A model generated the notes under the pieces. The model was not told the origin of the DNA and did no database searches. It saw only the letters and a list, made by a program, of their open reading frames with translations. Shown here in pieces: positions 36,301 to 48,170 of a stretch of DNA of 64,000 bases (position 1 is its first letter; every line of letters begins with the position of its first letter). This DNA is from Membranipora membranacea (Eukaryota > Bryozoa > Gymnolaemata > Cheilostomatida > Membraniporidae): assembly GCA_914767715.1 (NCBI GenBank), contig OU612075.1, positions 23,002,001-23,066,000 of the forward strand, given 5' to 3'. A program made the position numbers and the translations under genes.

Positions 36301-39300
36301 ATAATAATTAATATACGGAGCTAACTCACCTGGTAATCATTAATATACGGAGCTAACTCACCTGATAATCATTAATATACGGAGCTAACTCACCTGATAA
36401 TAATTAATATACGGAGCTAACTCACCTGGTAATCATTAATATACGGAGCTAACTCACCTGGTAATCATTAATATACGGAGCTAACTCACCTGGTAATCAT
36501 TAATATACGGAGCTAACTCACCTGATAATAATTAATATACGGAGCTAACTCACCTGGTAATCATTAATATACGGAGCTAACTCACCTGATAATAATTAAT
36601 ATACGGAGCTAACTCACCTGATAATCATTAATATACGGAGCTAACTCACCTGGTAATCATTAATATACGGAGCTAACTCACCTGGTAATCATTAATATAC
36701 GGAGCTAACTCACCTGATAATAATTAATATACGGAGCTAACTCACCTGATAATCATTAATATACGGAGCTAACTCACCTGGTAATCATTAATATACGGAG
36801 CTAACTCACGTGGTAATCATTAATATACGGAGCTAACTCACCTGGTAATCATTAATATACGGAGCTAACTCACCTGGTAATCATTAATATACGGAGCTAA
36901 CTCACCTGATAATAATTAATATACGGAGCTAACTCACGTGGTAATCATTAATATACGGAGCTTACTCACCTGGTAATCATTAATATACGGAGCTATCTCA
37001 CCTGGTAATCATATATATACGGAGCTATCTCACCTGGTAATCATTAATATACGGAGCTAACTCACCTGATAATAATTAATATACGGAGCTAACTCACCTG
37101 GAAATCATTTATATACGGAGCTAACTCACCTGGAAATCATTTATATACGGAGCTAACTTACCTGGTAATCATTAATATACGGAGCTAACTCACCTGATAA
37201 TAATTAATATACGGAGCTAACTCACCTGGTAATCATTAATATACGGAGCTAACTCACCTGGAAATCATTTATATACGGAGCTAACTTACCTGGTAATCAT
37301 TAATATACGGAGCTAACTCACCTGATAATAATTAATATACGGAGCTAACTCACCTGGTAATCATTAATATACGGAGCTAACTCACCTGATAATAATTAAT
37401 ATACGGAGCTAACTCACCTGGTAATCATTAATATACGGAGCTAACTCACCTGGTAATCATTAATATACGGAGCTAACTCACCTGATAATAATTAATATAC
37501 GGAGCTAACTCACCTGGTAATCATTAATATACGGAGCTAACTCACCTGGTAATCATTAATATACGGAGCTAACTCACCTGGTAATCATTAATATACGGAG
37601 CTTACTCACCTGGTAATCATTAATATACGGAGCTATCTCACCTGGTAATCATTAATATACGGAGCTAACTCACCTGGTAATCATTAATATACGGAGCTAT
37701 CTCACCTGGTAATCATTAATATACGGAGCTAACTCACCTGGTTATCATTAATTTACGGAGCTAACTCACCTGGTAATAATTAATATACAGAGCTAACTCA
37801 CCTGGTAATCATTAATGTACGGAGCTAACTCACCTGGTAATCATTAATATACGGAGCTATCTCACCTGGTAATCATTAATATACGGAGCTATCTTGAATC
37901 CACAGGTTCTCCTGTTACTGATCACACAGCTTGTCTCCATTAGTTGTACTGAGTTTATACAGATCCCGAACAGATGAAGCTTACCTGGTATAATAACTCC
38001 TGAGTCTGCAGTCAAGGCTGATAATCTGTCAAAATATACAAACATATAATACAACAATGGTTTACCTTTTGGTATACAGTCGGTTATCTCTCATCCACAA
38101 ACGACCTTGAGTGTGAACTTAGCCCTGTTTTCTATTTGGCAGGACATACATATCGCATGCTATGGTTCTTTTTTCATCAATGAGATTGCATGCATTCAAA
38201 CACCCCTCCTGTTAGGATACCTCAGTTGAGTTTTAAAATGTAGTTGAACCTCATGGGTGACTGATAAATACCACGGGATAAATAATATGGTATATATCTG
38301 TACATTTGGTACTTGTCTCTCATTTGTTTAAGTGCCAACATGAATGAGAAAGAATTTGAACCCCGAAGAAGAACAATAATACGACCTACTTGATATATGC
38401 GAGATCATTGAGGACGTGCTGTCTTAGAGTTCCGTTAGGCTCAACCAGATCAGCGAGAACACAGTCTAAGCTCATCCCGGCACATGATTCTACATCTACA
38501 AGTCATAATGTGATAAGAATGTTTGGCATGGATGAGATAACTCTCACTGCTACTACTGTATTATACTGTATTAGTAATTATGACTGATTAGTCTGCTCTC
38601 TGCTAGTTCTGTATTATATCCTTTCTCACATGTACAATAACAGAGCTAGCTGCCCGACTATAACAGAGCTAGCTGCCCGACTATAACAGAGCTAGCTGCC
38701 CGCCTATAACAGAGCTAGCTGCCCTACTATAGTAGAGCTAGCTGCCTGACTATAACAGAGCTAGCTGCCCGCCTATAACAGAGCTAGCTGCCCTACTATA
38801 GTAGAGCTAGCTGCCTGACTATAACACGCGTCGGTCTGTTGGAAGCCTTTCAGCCTGTATATAAGGTTAATGTGGAGTTGTCTATAGCTTACCTTGTAGA
38901 TGGCTGACACTGGTGACATCATTCTTATCACAGATCTGTTTATATATTGTCTTGTGATAATCTGAACTACCGAGCCAGAAACAATCTGACGCGTCCAACC
39001 TGCTACACTAAAAATATATAATAATAACTGGGTGATGATTCTAAATCAGGTTAATTCTGAAAACGATTAGCAGCTGTGCCATACATGCAAATAGAGGATA
39101 AACCTCCTCACCTTCAGAAGTGGATACCCAAGAGTGGCTCACAAGCTCCCCTGAACAAACAATTTTCACTTTGGAGTTTTCTGCACAATAGCAATTGATT
39201 GATTTTTGATTGATTGTATTATTACTGACTCATTACTGAGTAATATGTTGTTTAGCGTGAGCAATAAAACTGTTGTAAAAATTAAAAAATTGTCAGTTAC

Positions 39301-42300
39301 TAGCTTGGTTGGTGTAATAAGAGGAAAAAATATAGATGAAACATAAAAAATATTACTAATGGCTTAAAAAGAATACTATTCAGTTTCCGTGCACAGCATG
39401 CTCGAATGATCAAATAAACCTCCCATCATGTGATTAAAAGCAAACTAGAACAACCAATAACTGTAAATGATGACTGACTGACCTGGATTGGGAGTGTAGT
39501 GAATAGTGGCGACATGTCCAGCAGAGTAAAGTGTTTGCTGCCATCAGAGTTTTCTCTTTGTGAGGATATCAGGCTATTCACTGCTATACATACAGCTGTA
39601 CTATAGTATATGTCATTCATCCTAAAACATATTAGGTATATATGAGGTAGTATTGAGAATGAAAACATCTTCTCGGAAAATAGCCAAAAACATCGATATC
39701 TGATACCGTTCATATTACTAGATTACAGTATCATGACTAACTAATTGTTTAATACTAGAGTAGTAACTTTTATATAACTCTATCCCCGTCATCGCATAGA
39801 CACATAGACATATATAAGTATAACACACCTGTATATCTCCTGACTAGACAGCAGGAGCACCTGTTTATTCTTGCCAGTGTGATGATCAGCTGTAGATCTC
39901 TGGTTATATGAACACTTACAGCACATCGGCTCACTCTGCTCAGCCCTGCCTGTACTATTACTGTCCATGTTACTCTCAGTGGATGGAGTATTAGTGCTGC
40001 CTCCGCTGGTACTGTCGCTTGGGATGTTTCCTTCATTTGTATCAAGTGGTAAGTCAGTGTCAGACATTTGAGTTAAAACTTTCCCAGAGTTCATATCTCC
40101 TGTATAAAGCATATCACAGTCTGTAACAGTAGACACATCACAGTCTGTAACAGTAGAGTCGTCCTCAGATTGAGTTATCACAGTTATCGGTATATCACAA
40201 CCATTAAGTTTATCTGTGGAGTTCTGATTGTCGTCTGAGCCGAGTAAGCTGAGTGATCTCAGGGTCATAGTATCAGGCTGTGTAGTTATATCCTCACAGC
40301 TGACCCATTTTATCTCTATACAATCATCATGAGAGAGTAACTCCAGACTGACAGTCTGGTCCTTAGTAAGGTAGGATCGGGGGAGACGACTAAGAGGGAA
40401 TATAGCTGGATACCAGCAGCTGACAGGACCGGAGGGGTTAGAGCTCAGCTTAGATGTCTCATCCAGGTACAAGTCAAACCTGTCAATATAACAGTACGGA
40501 TAGTGAGGGCAGATCATCAAACATCCTGCTGCTATTGTTATGAAACGCTTTGTCATAAATACTGTGTGTTAATCCTTACCAAACACCACATTGGTACTGG
40601 TTAATCACATACTGTTATCTTACTATTTTATATCTACCATTCAATGTGTAAGTTAACAAACTATTTAAACCAGTAGTTACTTTGTGAAAGAATCTCCAGC
40701 ATATGTAGAGTTGTGATTCCAATATCAATGGAGAGACAACTTCACACATCCTCCGACAAACCAAACTCTTAATGGATAAACTCACCAGAGAGCGACAGCA
40801 TCACAGTGTCCTGATCTCTGCATAGTCAGGTTAGTTATCTCCATGTGTCCAGCTAATAAGTGCTCTATATTCTGTGTATAATCATAAAATAGACTAGGTG
40901 ATCACATACATCATATAGTCCGAATACTGCCACACACCATTATCAGAACATGAACAGGGATAGATGTACAAGAAATAAATAAAAAGGAAAAGAAATAAAC
41001 TTGTGCCAGTATAATATATTCACCAGTGTTGCGCAAGTAACTTTATCTTCTATCATTAAGTTACTTCACTATTACCTGGATACTATTGAAGTCAACATCG
41101 AGACATTTCCTTGTGTTAGTCAGCTGTTTATACCCGCCCCTGATATTATTCAGGTTATATGTGGTGTAAGGGTCAAACTCATCCTCAGGCTTAGTACTGT
41201 CAGGTAACAGGTCACATGACTGTGATGTCATGTCTATAAATAACAGATCTGTAAGATCGATCTGTCTTAGAGCTGAGTATATACATCTGTCAATGTAGAG
41301 AGTAGAGATTATGAGTTAACATAGAAGGAAGGTATGGTGTATTTCTCAAAATAATAGATCTTCATAGAAGATTCATATTGAGATCGCAGAGTCTTAATCT
41401 TCGAACCATGAAAGTTCTAGAATCAGGAGACGTGAGAGTTTTGCCTGTGATCACAAAATCTGCTGAGAGAGTGACCTCAAGATAAATAATAAATCTGTAG
41501 GGAGTACGCCCAGGGGCAAATCTAGGCTAAGCCTATCGCCATGTTTTCTGTTCCCTGTAATGATGTGCTCTGAGCTGGTATGCTCTGAGGTGATATACCT
41601 GTGATGTTTTCTGATTTCCTCAGACTCTATAATACAGCAGTAGAGCTCTGCTCTGGCTGGTATTACTCTACTGATAGTGGACTCTGTATTCAGTAATGAT
41701 CTCCAGGCGTGTGACAGTGTAGATAATATCCTCTCCCCTAACAAACCTGTAAATAACACTCAATACTACAGTACTACAGTACTACAGTACTACAGTACCT
41801 GAATACTACAGTACCTGAATACTACAGTACCTGAATACTACAGTACTACAGTACTACAGTACCTGAATATTACAGTACCTGAATACTACAGTACTACAGT
41901 ACTCCAGTACCTGAATATTACAGTACCTGAATACTACAGTACCTGAATACTACAGTACTACAGTACCTGAATATTACAGTACCTGAATACTACAGTACCT
42001 GAATAATACAGTACCTGAATACTACAGTACCTGAATACTACAGTACTACAGTACTACAGTACCTGAATATTACAGTACCTGAATACTACAGTACCTGAAT
42101 ACTGCAGTACCTGAATACTACAGTACCTGAATACTACAGTACCTGAATACTACAGTACCTGAATACTACAGTACTACAGTACCTGAATATTACAGTACCT
42201 GAATACTACAGTACCTGAATACTGCAGTACCTGAATACTACAGTACCTGAATACTACAGTACCTGAATACTGCAGTACCTGAATACTACAGTACCTGAAT

Positions 42301-45300
42301 ACTACAGTACCTGAATACTACAGTACCTGAATACTACAGTACCTGAATACTGCAGTACCTGAATACTACAGTACCTGAATACTACAGTACCTGAATACTG
42401 CAGTACCTGAATACTACAGTACCTGAATACTACAGTACCTGAATACTACAGTACCTGAATACTGCATTATGAGAATAATGTGTACTTGGTACTTTGTGGA
42501 ACGACTCGCTTCTTTATAAAGCTTGCTGATTCATAATTATACTTTATGTTTCCTGACATGCGTACAGACACTAGAGATGTTCTGGTAGCACATGATGACG
42601 TGTATTAAACTCACCACAGTCGATAGTCTCTGTGATGATTAGATCTACTTTACTTTTCAGATCGGCTGTCTCACTATCACCGTTATCACATACAGAGAGC
42701 GCTGACGAATGCTTGGCTGTTATATTCACTCTATCTGACAGTTTGTTAGCCTGTAAAATCTCATGGGCCAGTCTGAAAAAATCAAAACATCCTAATTTGG
42801 CACAAGGTCACATTGGTTTGGTACACATGTGACATGAGACAGTAGCACGGTACAAACAAGCAAGAATTGTTGTACTTTGGGAGTTATCTCTTAGCAGAGA
42901 ATTATCTCACTCATTGATAACTTTTTGTCAAACAAAACTTACAAACTAAGTCAAAGGGTTATTGTATTACAAATTCACACATTTATATTTATAGTCAGCT
43001 CGTGCCTCCCCATCACTTGCCTACCCACTAATTCTGGCAGCCAAATACTGTGTTTCGGCAGTTTTTACATCATAAATTTAACTGTTGATTCATAGACACA
43101 TTATATGCAGGAAACATAGATATTGTATAACATTCAAATGTCACATAAATCTGAGATGTATCTGAAATATAAAAATAGCTGTTTGAAGTATCTCCACTTT
43201 CATTCACAAATAAAAATAACTGTATGAAGTGTCTCCAATTTCATATATAAATTTATATTGAAATATAAAATGGGTATCTGGCAATATCCCTCAGACTGAT
43301 TGATGGGAAACCAAGATACACAGCCAACAGAACTCATATTTTTGGCTCACAATCAACTAGGAGGGATGTCTATGTGTATCTGTAAATTTTCCGGGCTTCG
43401 TATTTGCAACTTTTCTGACAAATATCACATGCTAATTCTATCATGAAGTGACGGTACTACTAACATGAAGTGATGGTATCAGAGACTATGGATATAGTCT
43501 CTGATGGTATTACTAACCTGTCCTAACTCTAACACGAAGTGAAGGTACTACTAACATGAAGTGATGGTATCAGAGACTATGGATACAGTCTCTGATAGTA
43601 TTACTAACCTGTCCTAACTCTAACATGAAGTGACGGTACTACTAACATGAAGTGATGGTATCAGAGACTATGGATATAGTCTCTGATGGTATTACTAACC
43701 TGTCCTAACTCTAACATGAAGTGACGGTACTACTAACATGAAGTGATGGTATCAGAGACTATGGATATAGTCTCTGATGGTATTACTAACCTGTCCATTG
43801 TCTCGCTCTCATCACAGGCGTAAACCTCTCTGGCTCCACATTTAGCTGCCATCATACTAAAACAGTTATACAGCACTCAGCTATTCTCAATGTTATACAA
43901 GACAAGGTTAACCTCCTACGTCTCAGCTATTCCCAAGAGCTCAATATTCAAATTCCAAATCCATAGTAAAAGCCATTAGTGATGTGCAGGTGTCAGTTTC
44001 AAAGGTGAAATATTGAGGGGAAAATCAATTGAGACCTAAACAAAAAATGATTATGATTTATATATATCGGTGCTAATCATTTCACTAATATTTTAAGAAA
44101 TGAGTCTCATCCTCTGTACAATCTTATCATTTTTAATACCAATCAAAGAGTATTGTCACGTATTGCCTATAAATTGCGGCCCAGACGCAGCCGTACCACT
44201 AAACGTACCACTAAACGTACCACTAAACGTACCACTAAACGTACCACTAAACGTACCACTAAACGTACCACTAAACGTACCACTAAACGCCGTACCACTA
44301 AACGTACCACTAAACGCCGTACCACTAAACGTACCACTAAACGCCGTACCACTAAACGTACCACTAAACGTACCACTAAACGTACCACTAAACGTACCAC
44401 TAAACGCCGTACCACTAAACGTACCACTAAACGTACCACTAAACGTACCACTAAACGTACCACTAAACGTACCACTAAACGTACCACTAAACGTACCACT
44501 AAACGTACCACTAAACGTACCACTAAACGTACCACTAAACGCCGGTGCAGTTTTTTTAATTACTTCATGAATTTTTACAACAACAATTTTATGTACCACT
44601 GAGTTACACCAAGAGTCATATACATTCATTTCTTCATCATCCTTGCCATGATATCGTATGTAAAATACAAATCAATCAATCAATATTTATGTGTGTGTGT
44701 GTGTATCCCTCAAAAAGATTAATTGCTTCGAATCAATCTTTTCCAACTATGATTGGCTCTATTTCAGACACCATTCAAATTCTCAGATATAAGAGCTAGG
44801 CCTCATGATAAGACTTTTGGCAAGATGGCAAGGTAATTCAATAAAACTCGGTCCAATCTATATTCCTAAAAGATGTAGGCTAATGTCACATTAAATTCAA
44901 ATACACCAACTCCAAACAATGCGAGCCATTTCAGCTTGGGCTCAAAGAGACGTAACCAATATGGGACATAATCAATGTAAGGAATGACTACCTGAGTATT
45001 CCTGTGCCTGATCCGATGTCCAGTACTCGTCTACATCCTGAGGCTACAGCTTTATGTATGGCGTGTTTGAAGGCACTATTCCTGCTCTCATCGTTAAGCA
45101 TTAAGAAGTGCCAGCGATCGACGAGGTGACACAGTATATTATCTAAGTTCTCCTGAGATACGGCATCTCCAGGGTTTATAGTGATTGCCTTCCTGTAGTA
45201 ATCCACGGCGTTCTCCATATCTCTCAGTCTGTCAGGATAAGAACATGAGTATAAGTAACTGGTGCTGGATATACGAGTAAAAGCACAGTCAGAGAGCTGT

Positions 45301-46664
45301 CTAACTATCAGGGGATACTACCGACTTCTTTGAGCTGTTAAGAGCTGAGAAGTGATTGTAAGGCTAATTACTATTGGTCCTCCTACCATAACACATTATT
45401 AGGTGAGAGGCAGGCTAGGTTACTCTTTGTTCATTTTGTTTACTAACGGGGATAATGAACAATTGAACAGGTTAATTTAAACTGTTTAGTATACAGATTA
45501 GGGATGACATATGAATCCGCATCCCCATTGTTATACTAGCTGTCATCACAAACGGCTACGAGAATGTCACAGATCAGTCACTGACCTCACAGACAGGGAT
45601 TATCATGAACTTTAATTCTGCATCTAGGTGACAGCTTCAGCAGCAAACTTATTTTTGAGAATTTCGTTCAGTCCAAACCGGCACTAAAAAACAACAAATT
45701 TTCCAACTTTCTAGCATCAAATATTAGACCAATTTATCCATCAAACTTACTTAGAACTATAATAACTTACACACCTACAGACAAACATATATTAGGAATA
45801 TTCAGAGCCAGTATTACCTGTAACAGAGGGAGCCCATATGAGAGCAGATCTCATCACAATCAGGGAACACATTATGAGCCTGCTCAAAGCAGTGAAACAG
45901 CTCAGTGTATCGCTCGCTGTGTAACAATAACTCACAACTACTCTTAAACTTTTCAACAAAATCCCTCCGCAAACTGTCAACTAGCTGTAAACAAAGAGAT
46001 ATTACTGACTATTATATAAGAATTCAGCAGGGCGATAACATGTCTACAAAAAGGTGTTAAAAAGGTTAAATTCCCCAACATTGACAGATTTTGAAGTTCC
46101 AAATACCCAGAAAGTTTTCAGATATCAAAAAACTTTGAAAGTTTATGAAGGGTCCGCTCAGAATAATATCATTATTTCACGAACAGCATGGTTTGACAAC
46201 AGGTATATTTACATAAATCAGTAACATATTCATCTGACTCTCATATTGTAATTTTCTTGCCTTCCTGTGTGGTGAGACATTTAACAATGGATATTACAGA
46301 CATTTAACTACACAAGTTATCGATGCCTTTCTTCAACTGGCGATACAGTGCCTATATCAAATATCAATGTTTCATCATGACCATCTTTATACCAAGTTCT
46401 GTGAGAACTAAAACCTGTATCAGAACAAGCCTACTGCTATGTGTTTAATTACAATAATTTTAGTTACACACAATTGGAATGAGTGAAAAGTTAAAAGTGG
46501 AATGTGGAGTTGCGAGTCACTAAGTTGTTACTGACCTTTAGAGATGGCTGGGCGCTGAAGGCCATGAGAAGGTATCCCAGAGCTAAGCCGCTATTCTCTT
46601 CTTCTCGAGCATTTCTCAGCGCCTGATCTGCGATGGCGTTACTACCAGACGCTATCATAGACAT
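33025..46664 (-). CDS. PRMT9: PRMT9, protein arginine N-methyltransferase 9, 16 coding exons
   Basis: Type II arginine methyltransferase; human PRMT9 symmetrically dimethylates splicing factor SF3B2. Exons (minus, in order): 46,536-46,664; 45,818-45,984; 44,992-45,228; 43,791-43,856; 42,615-42,772; 41,599-41,746; 41,076-41,286; 40,786-40,871; 39,829-40,479; 39,483-39,621; 38,893-39,007; 38,390-38,495; 37,866-38,025; 34,331-34,439; 34,136-34,223; 33,025-33,193. All phases agree; 2,739 nt, 912 residues (human 845). N-terminal TPR-like region (exons 2-3), SAM-binding VLDIGSGTGILR and YACDESETM, double-E loop IITETIDCGLLGER, then the second methyltransferase-like half (FKIAPYINDYQ, RHWKQAAAL). 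Exon 9 carries an extra Ser/Thr/Asp-rich stretch of about 140 residues. The ATG at 46,664 follows an in-frame acceptor, so an upstream coding exon is possible. Four introns carry large tandem arrays. Confidence 0.95.
33252..33296. repeat. (TA)n microsatellite in the last PRMT9 intron
   Basis: About 22 TA units, with shorter TATA-rich runs to 33,360, about 60 nt upstream of the acceptor of the final PRMT9 exon (33,025-33,193). Confidence 0.9.
34691..37890. repeat. 100 x 32-bp array made from a PRMT9 exon-intron junction
   Basis: The array spans exactly 3,200 bp. The unit end falls on the 32-bp grid at 34,722, 35,490, 36,034, 37,026 and 37,890, so there is no net indel. On the PRMT9 strand each unit is 25 nt of exon sequence (start AGCTCCGTATATTAATG, end CCAG) plus 7 nt of intron (GTGAGTT or a variant). 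The first unit is the real end of exon 37,866-38,025 (residues APYINDYQ); the rest follow in the intron. Variants: GTGAGAT, GTGAGTT, GTAAGTT, and a few with CAC in place of CAG. The last unit, at 34,691, reads CCAG|GTAAGTTAG. Read-through past the first donor meets a stop at once (GTG AGA TAG). Confidence 0.97.
38639..38826. repeat. 23-bp minisatellite in a PRMT9 intron
   Basis: About eight copies of CAGAGCTAGCTGCCCGACTA plus TAA with small changes, in the intron between exons 38,893-39,007 and 38,390-38,495, about 70 nt after the donor. It carries no copy of the splice site. Confidence 0.85.
41755..42472. repeat. 16-bp minisatellite in a PRMT9 intron, adjacent to an acceptor
   Basis: About 45 units of CAGTACCTGAATACTA (16 bp), mixed with 9-bp CAGTACTA subunits. 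On the PRMT9 strand each full unit contains TTCAG|GTACTG, a weak donor-like string. The array begins about 10 nt upstream of the acceptor of exon 41,599-41,746 and fills most of that intron. Confidence 0.9.
43428..43791. repeat. 91-bp tandem repeat x4 that copies a PRMT9 5' splice site
   Basis: Donor positions repeat at 43,518, 43,609, 43,700 and 43,791, each 91 bp apart. The last is the real end of exon 43,791-43,856. Copies share GGACAG|GTTAGTAATACC (PRMT9 strand), so six exon nucleotides and the donor were duplicated. Each unit also holds a short palindrome (ATCAGAGACTAT, then ATAGTCTCTGAT). Confidence 0.9.
44191..44543. repeat. 12-bp minisatellite in a PRMT9 intron
   Basis: About 29 copies of CGTACCACTAAA with some 15-bp variants (CGCCGTACCACTAAA). 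Because 12 and 15 are multiples of three, several frames stay open (RTTK and VPLN on plus, SGTF and VRLV on minus). Position between PRMT9 exons 44,992-45,228 and 43,791-43,856 argues for an intronic repeat, not a gene. Confidence 0.9.
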
Positions 46665-46694
46665 CGTGAATGGGTAATTCTGTAAAGGATACAC

Positions 46695-47136
46695 TTGATT
46701 TGTTTACTAACCAATCTTTTTCCTTGGCTAGATTGTAAGAGGATTCTCACAGACCTTATTGTGTTTGTCTTACGCAATAATTACAAGACATATCTATGTT
46801 TGACATGTAGAAATGTACCCATAGCACTTAATGCCTGCACAGGCTGGTCTGTTAATGTTGTCTCTATTTTTATTTCCTGTATTAGGGCATAAGATGGATG
46901 CAGTTCACTCATGTTATTTGGAGAGAAATCCGCAAAAGAAGATAATGAACAAATTCTCATGACTTATCAATTTCTTGTGATTCTCTCTGATAACAGCAAA
47001 CCCACTCTAAACACCCTTACCTTCATTCAGCTATATGAACTTAGAATTGACCTAATAGTGGCCCCTCGACTTGTTTGGTGTGGAGGTCATTGGCCAAACC
47101 GATCAAATGTGTAAGAATATGAAGGAGGCCTAGAGA
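46695..47136. other. PRMT9 upstream region, no gene seen
   Basis: Short open frames here match nothing. It probably holds 5' UTR or promoter sequence of PRMT9; no TATA box or CpG cluster stands out. Confidence 0.4.
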
Positions 47137-47552
47137 CAGTGGCGTATATTAGCAATCACGGCCCACGGGTTTCCGTGAATGGCTGAATAGCTCAGTGTGT
47201 AGAGCGTCTGCCTGATAATCTCTGTTAATAAAATTGTTGTGGGTTCGATATCCCATCAAGGTCAGTTTTTTTTCAAATGGGTGCTTTATAACTGGAGAAT
47301 TTTTACCGTAATCTTCTACTGCTATTGAGTTGTTTTCTGAAAGTACCCAACAGCTCAGTGAGCTATTGAAATGCCTCTCTGCTTGCACTATTTTGCTACC
47401 GATATACAAAAATTTCCGTGGTGGGATGGCGCTTAAGCGCCCCTCCCACACCCTCCCCGCCACGCCTACGGCGTGTGGATCGGGCTGCGCCCGATCATTA
47501 TGCTCATCTCTAAAAAGTCAGTGAGTGAAATTTTTTAGAATATACGCCCCTG
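47137..47552. mobile_element. 416-bp non-autonomous hAT-type element containing a tRNA-like sequence
   Basis: Terminal inverted repeats CAGTGGCGTATATT (47,137) and AATATACGCCCCTG (ending 47,552), flanked by a perfect 8-bp duplication CCTAGAGA (47,129-47,136 and 47,553-47,560). 8-bp duplications and CAG termini are typical of hAT elements. Inside, 47,180-47,262 has box A-like TAGCTCAGTGTGTAGAGCG and box B-like GGGTTCGATATCC. Near the right end are GC-rich short hairpins (GGCGCTTAAGCGCC; GATCGGGCTGCGCCCGATC). The termini resemble those of the hAT element at 58,792 (CAGGGCCGTATTCTA). No transposase. Confidence 0.9.
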
Positions 47553-47599
47553 CCTAGAGAGCCATTGAAATCAATGTCCAAATAAAAATACTCCCTCCG

Positions 47600-48170
47600 A
47601 CGACACTACTGTCGCCCAAAGTGATGTACCTCAACTTTCTGATAACCTCAACAAATTTTATCTGAGGTTTGAGCGTGACGAGACAACACAACAATTCCAG
47701 CTTTATGCCAGCACACCTTTGAATGTTCTAGACTACACTATTGCTGAGGTCAACGCTGCTTTAGGGAGGTGTGTACCCGGGAAAGCTAGTGGACTAGACT
47801 CAGTACCAACAAATAATTCTGAAATTATGCGCCAACCAACTTGCTGATGTATTCCACACAATTTTTTATCGCTGCCTGGCTGCTAGTTACATCCCTCAAC
47901 TATGGCGGAGATTGGAGGTGGTACCTGTTCCTAAGAAGCCTTAGCCGTCAACCCTGAATGATTATTGACCTACTATTGCCTTGACCGCAGTAGTTGTGAA
48001 GACCTTTGAGCATTTGATCAAAGACAGACTCGACTGTGAGCTACTCTGAGGTTAGATCAAAACCAATTTGCGTATAGGAAGTCATGTAGCACAAAGGATG
48101 CACGATTGCTTTTGACTATAGTGTTAGGCAACACCTCGATACATCAAGTTGATGAAGGAGGTATGCTAGA
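47600..48170 (+). pseudogene. degraded LINE reverse transcriptase fragment
   Basis: Conceptual reading with frame changes gives RT N-terminal signatures: FNVLDYTIAEVNAAL-like text (LNVLDYTIAEVNAAL), GRCVPGKASGLDSVPT, LCANQLADVFHTIF, PQLWRRLEVVPVPKKP, then LDQNQFAYRKSCSTKDA. Several stops and at least two frameshifts. It is a third LINE family, closest in style to Jockey/Rex-like RTs. No flanking TSD seen. Confidence 0.75.

Noticed and set aside
34691-37890. CRISPR array
   Set aside because: The 32-bp units are directly contiguous with no unique spacers, and the host is an animal genome.
37984-37990. Donor GTAAGC inside PRMT9 exon 37,866-38,025
   Set aside because: The frame and the homology to human PRMT9 continue through it (IIPGKLHLFG), so it is probably not used.
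44100-44629. Four long overlapping ORFs with simple peptide repeats
   Set aside because: They arise because the 12- and 15-bp units are multiples of three; the location is inside a PRMT9 intron.
47180-47262. Functional tRNA gene
   Set aside because: Box A and B are present but the anticodon arm is disrupted and no acceptor stem closes; it lies within the hAT-type element.
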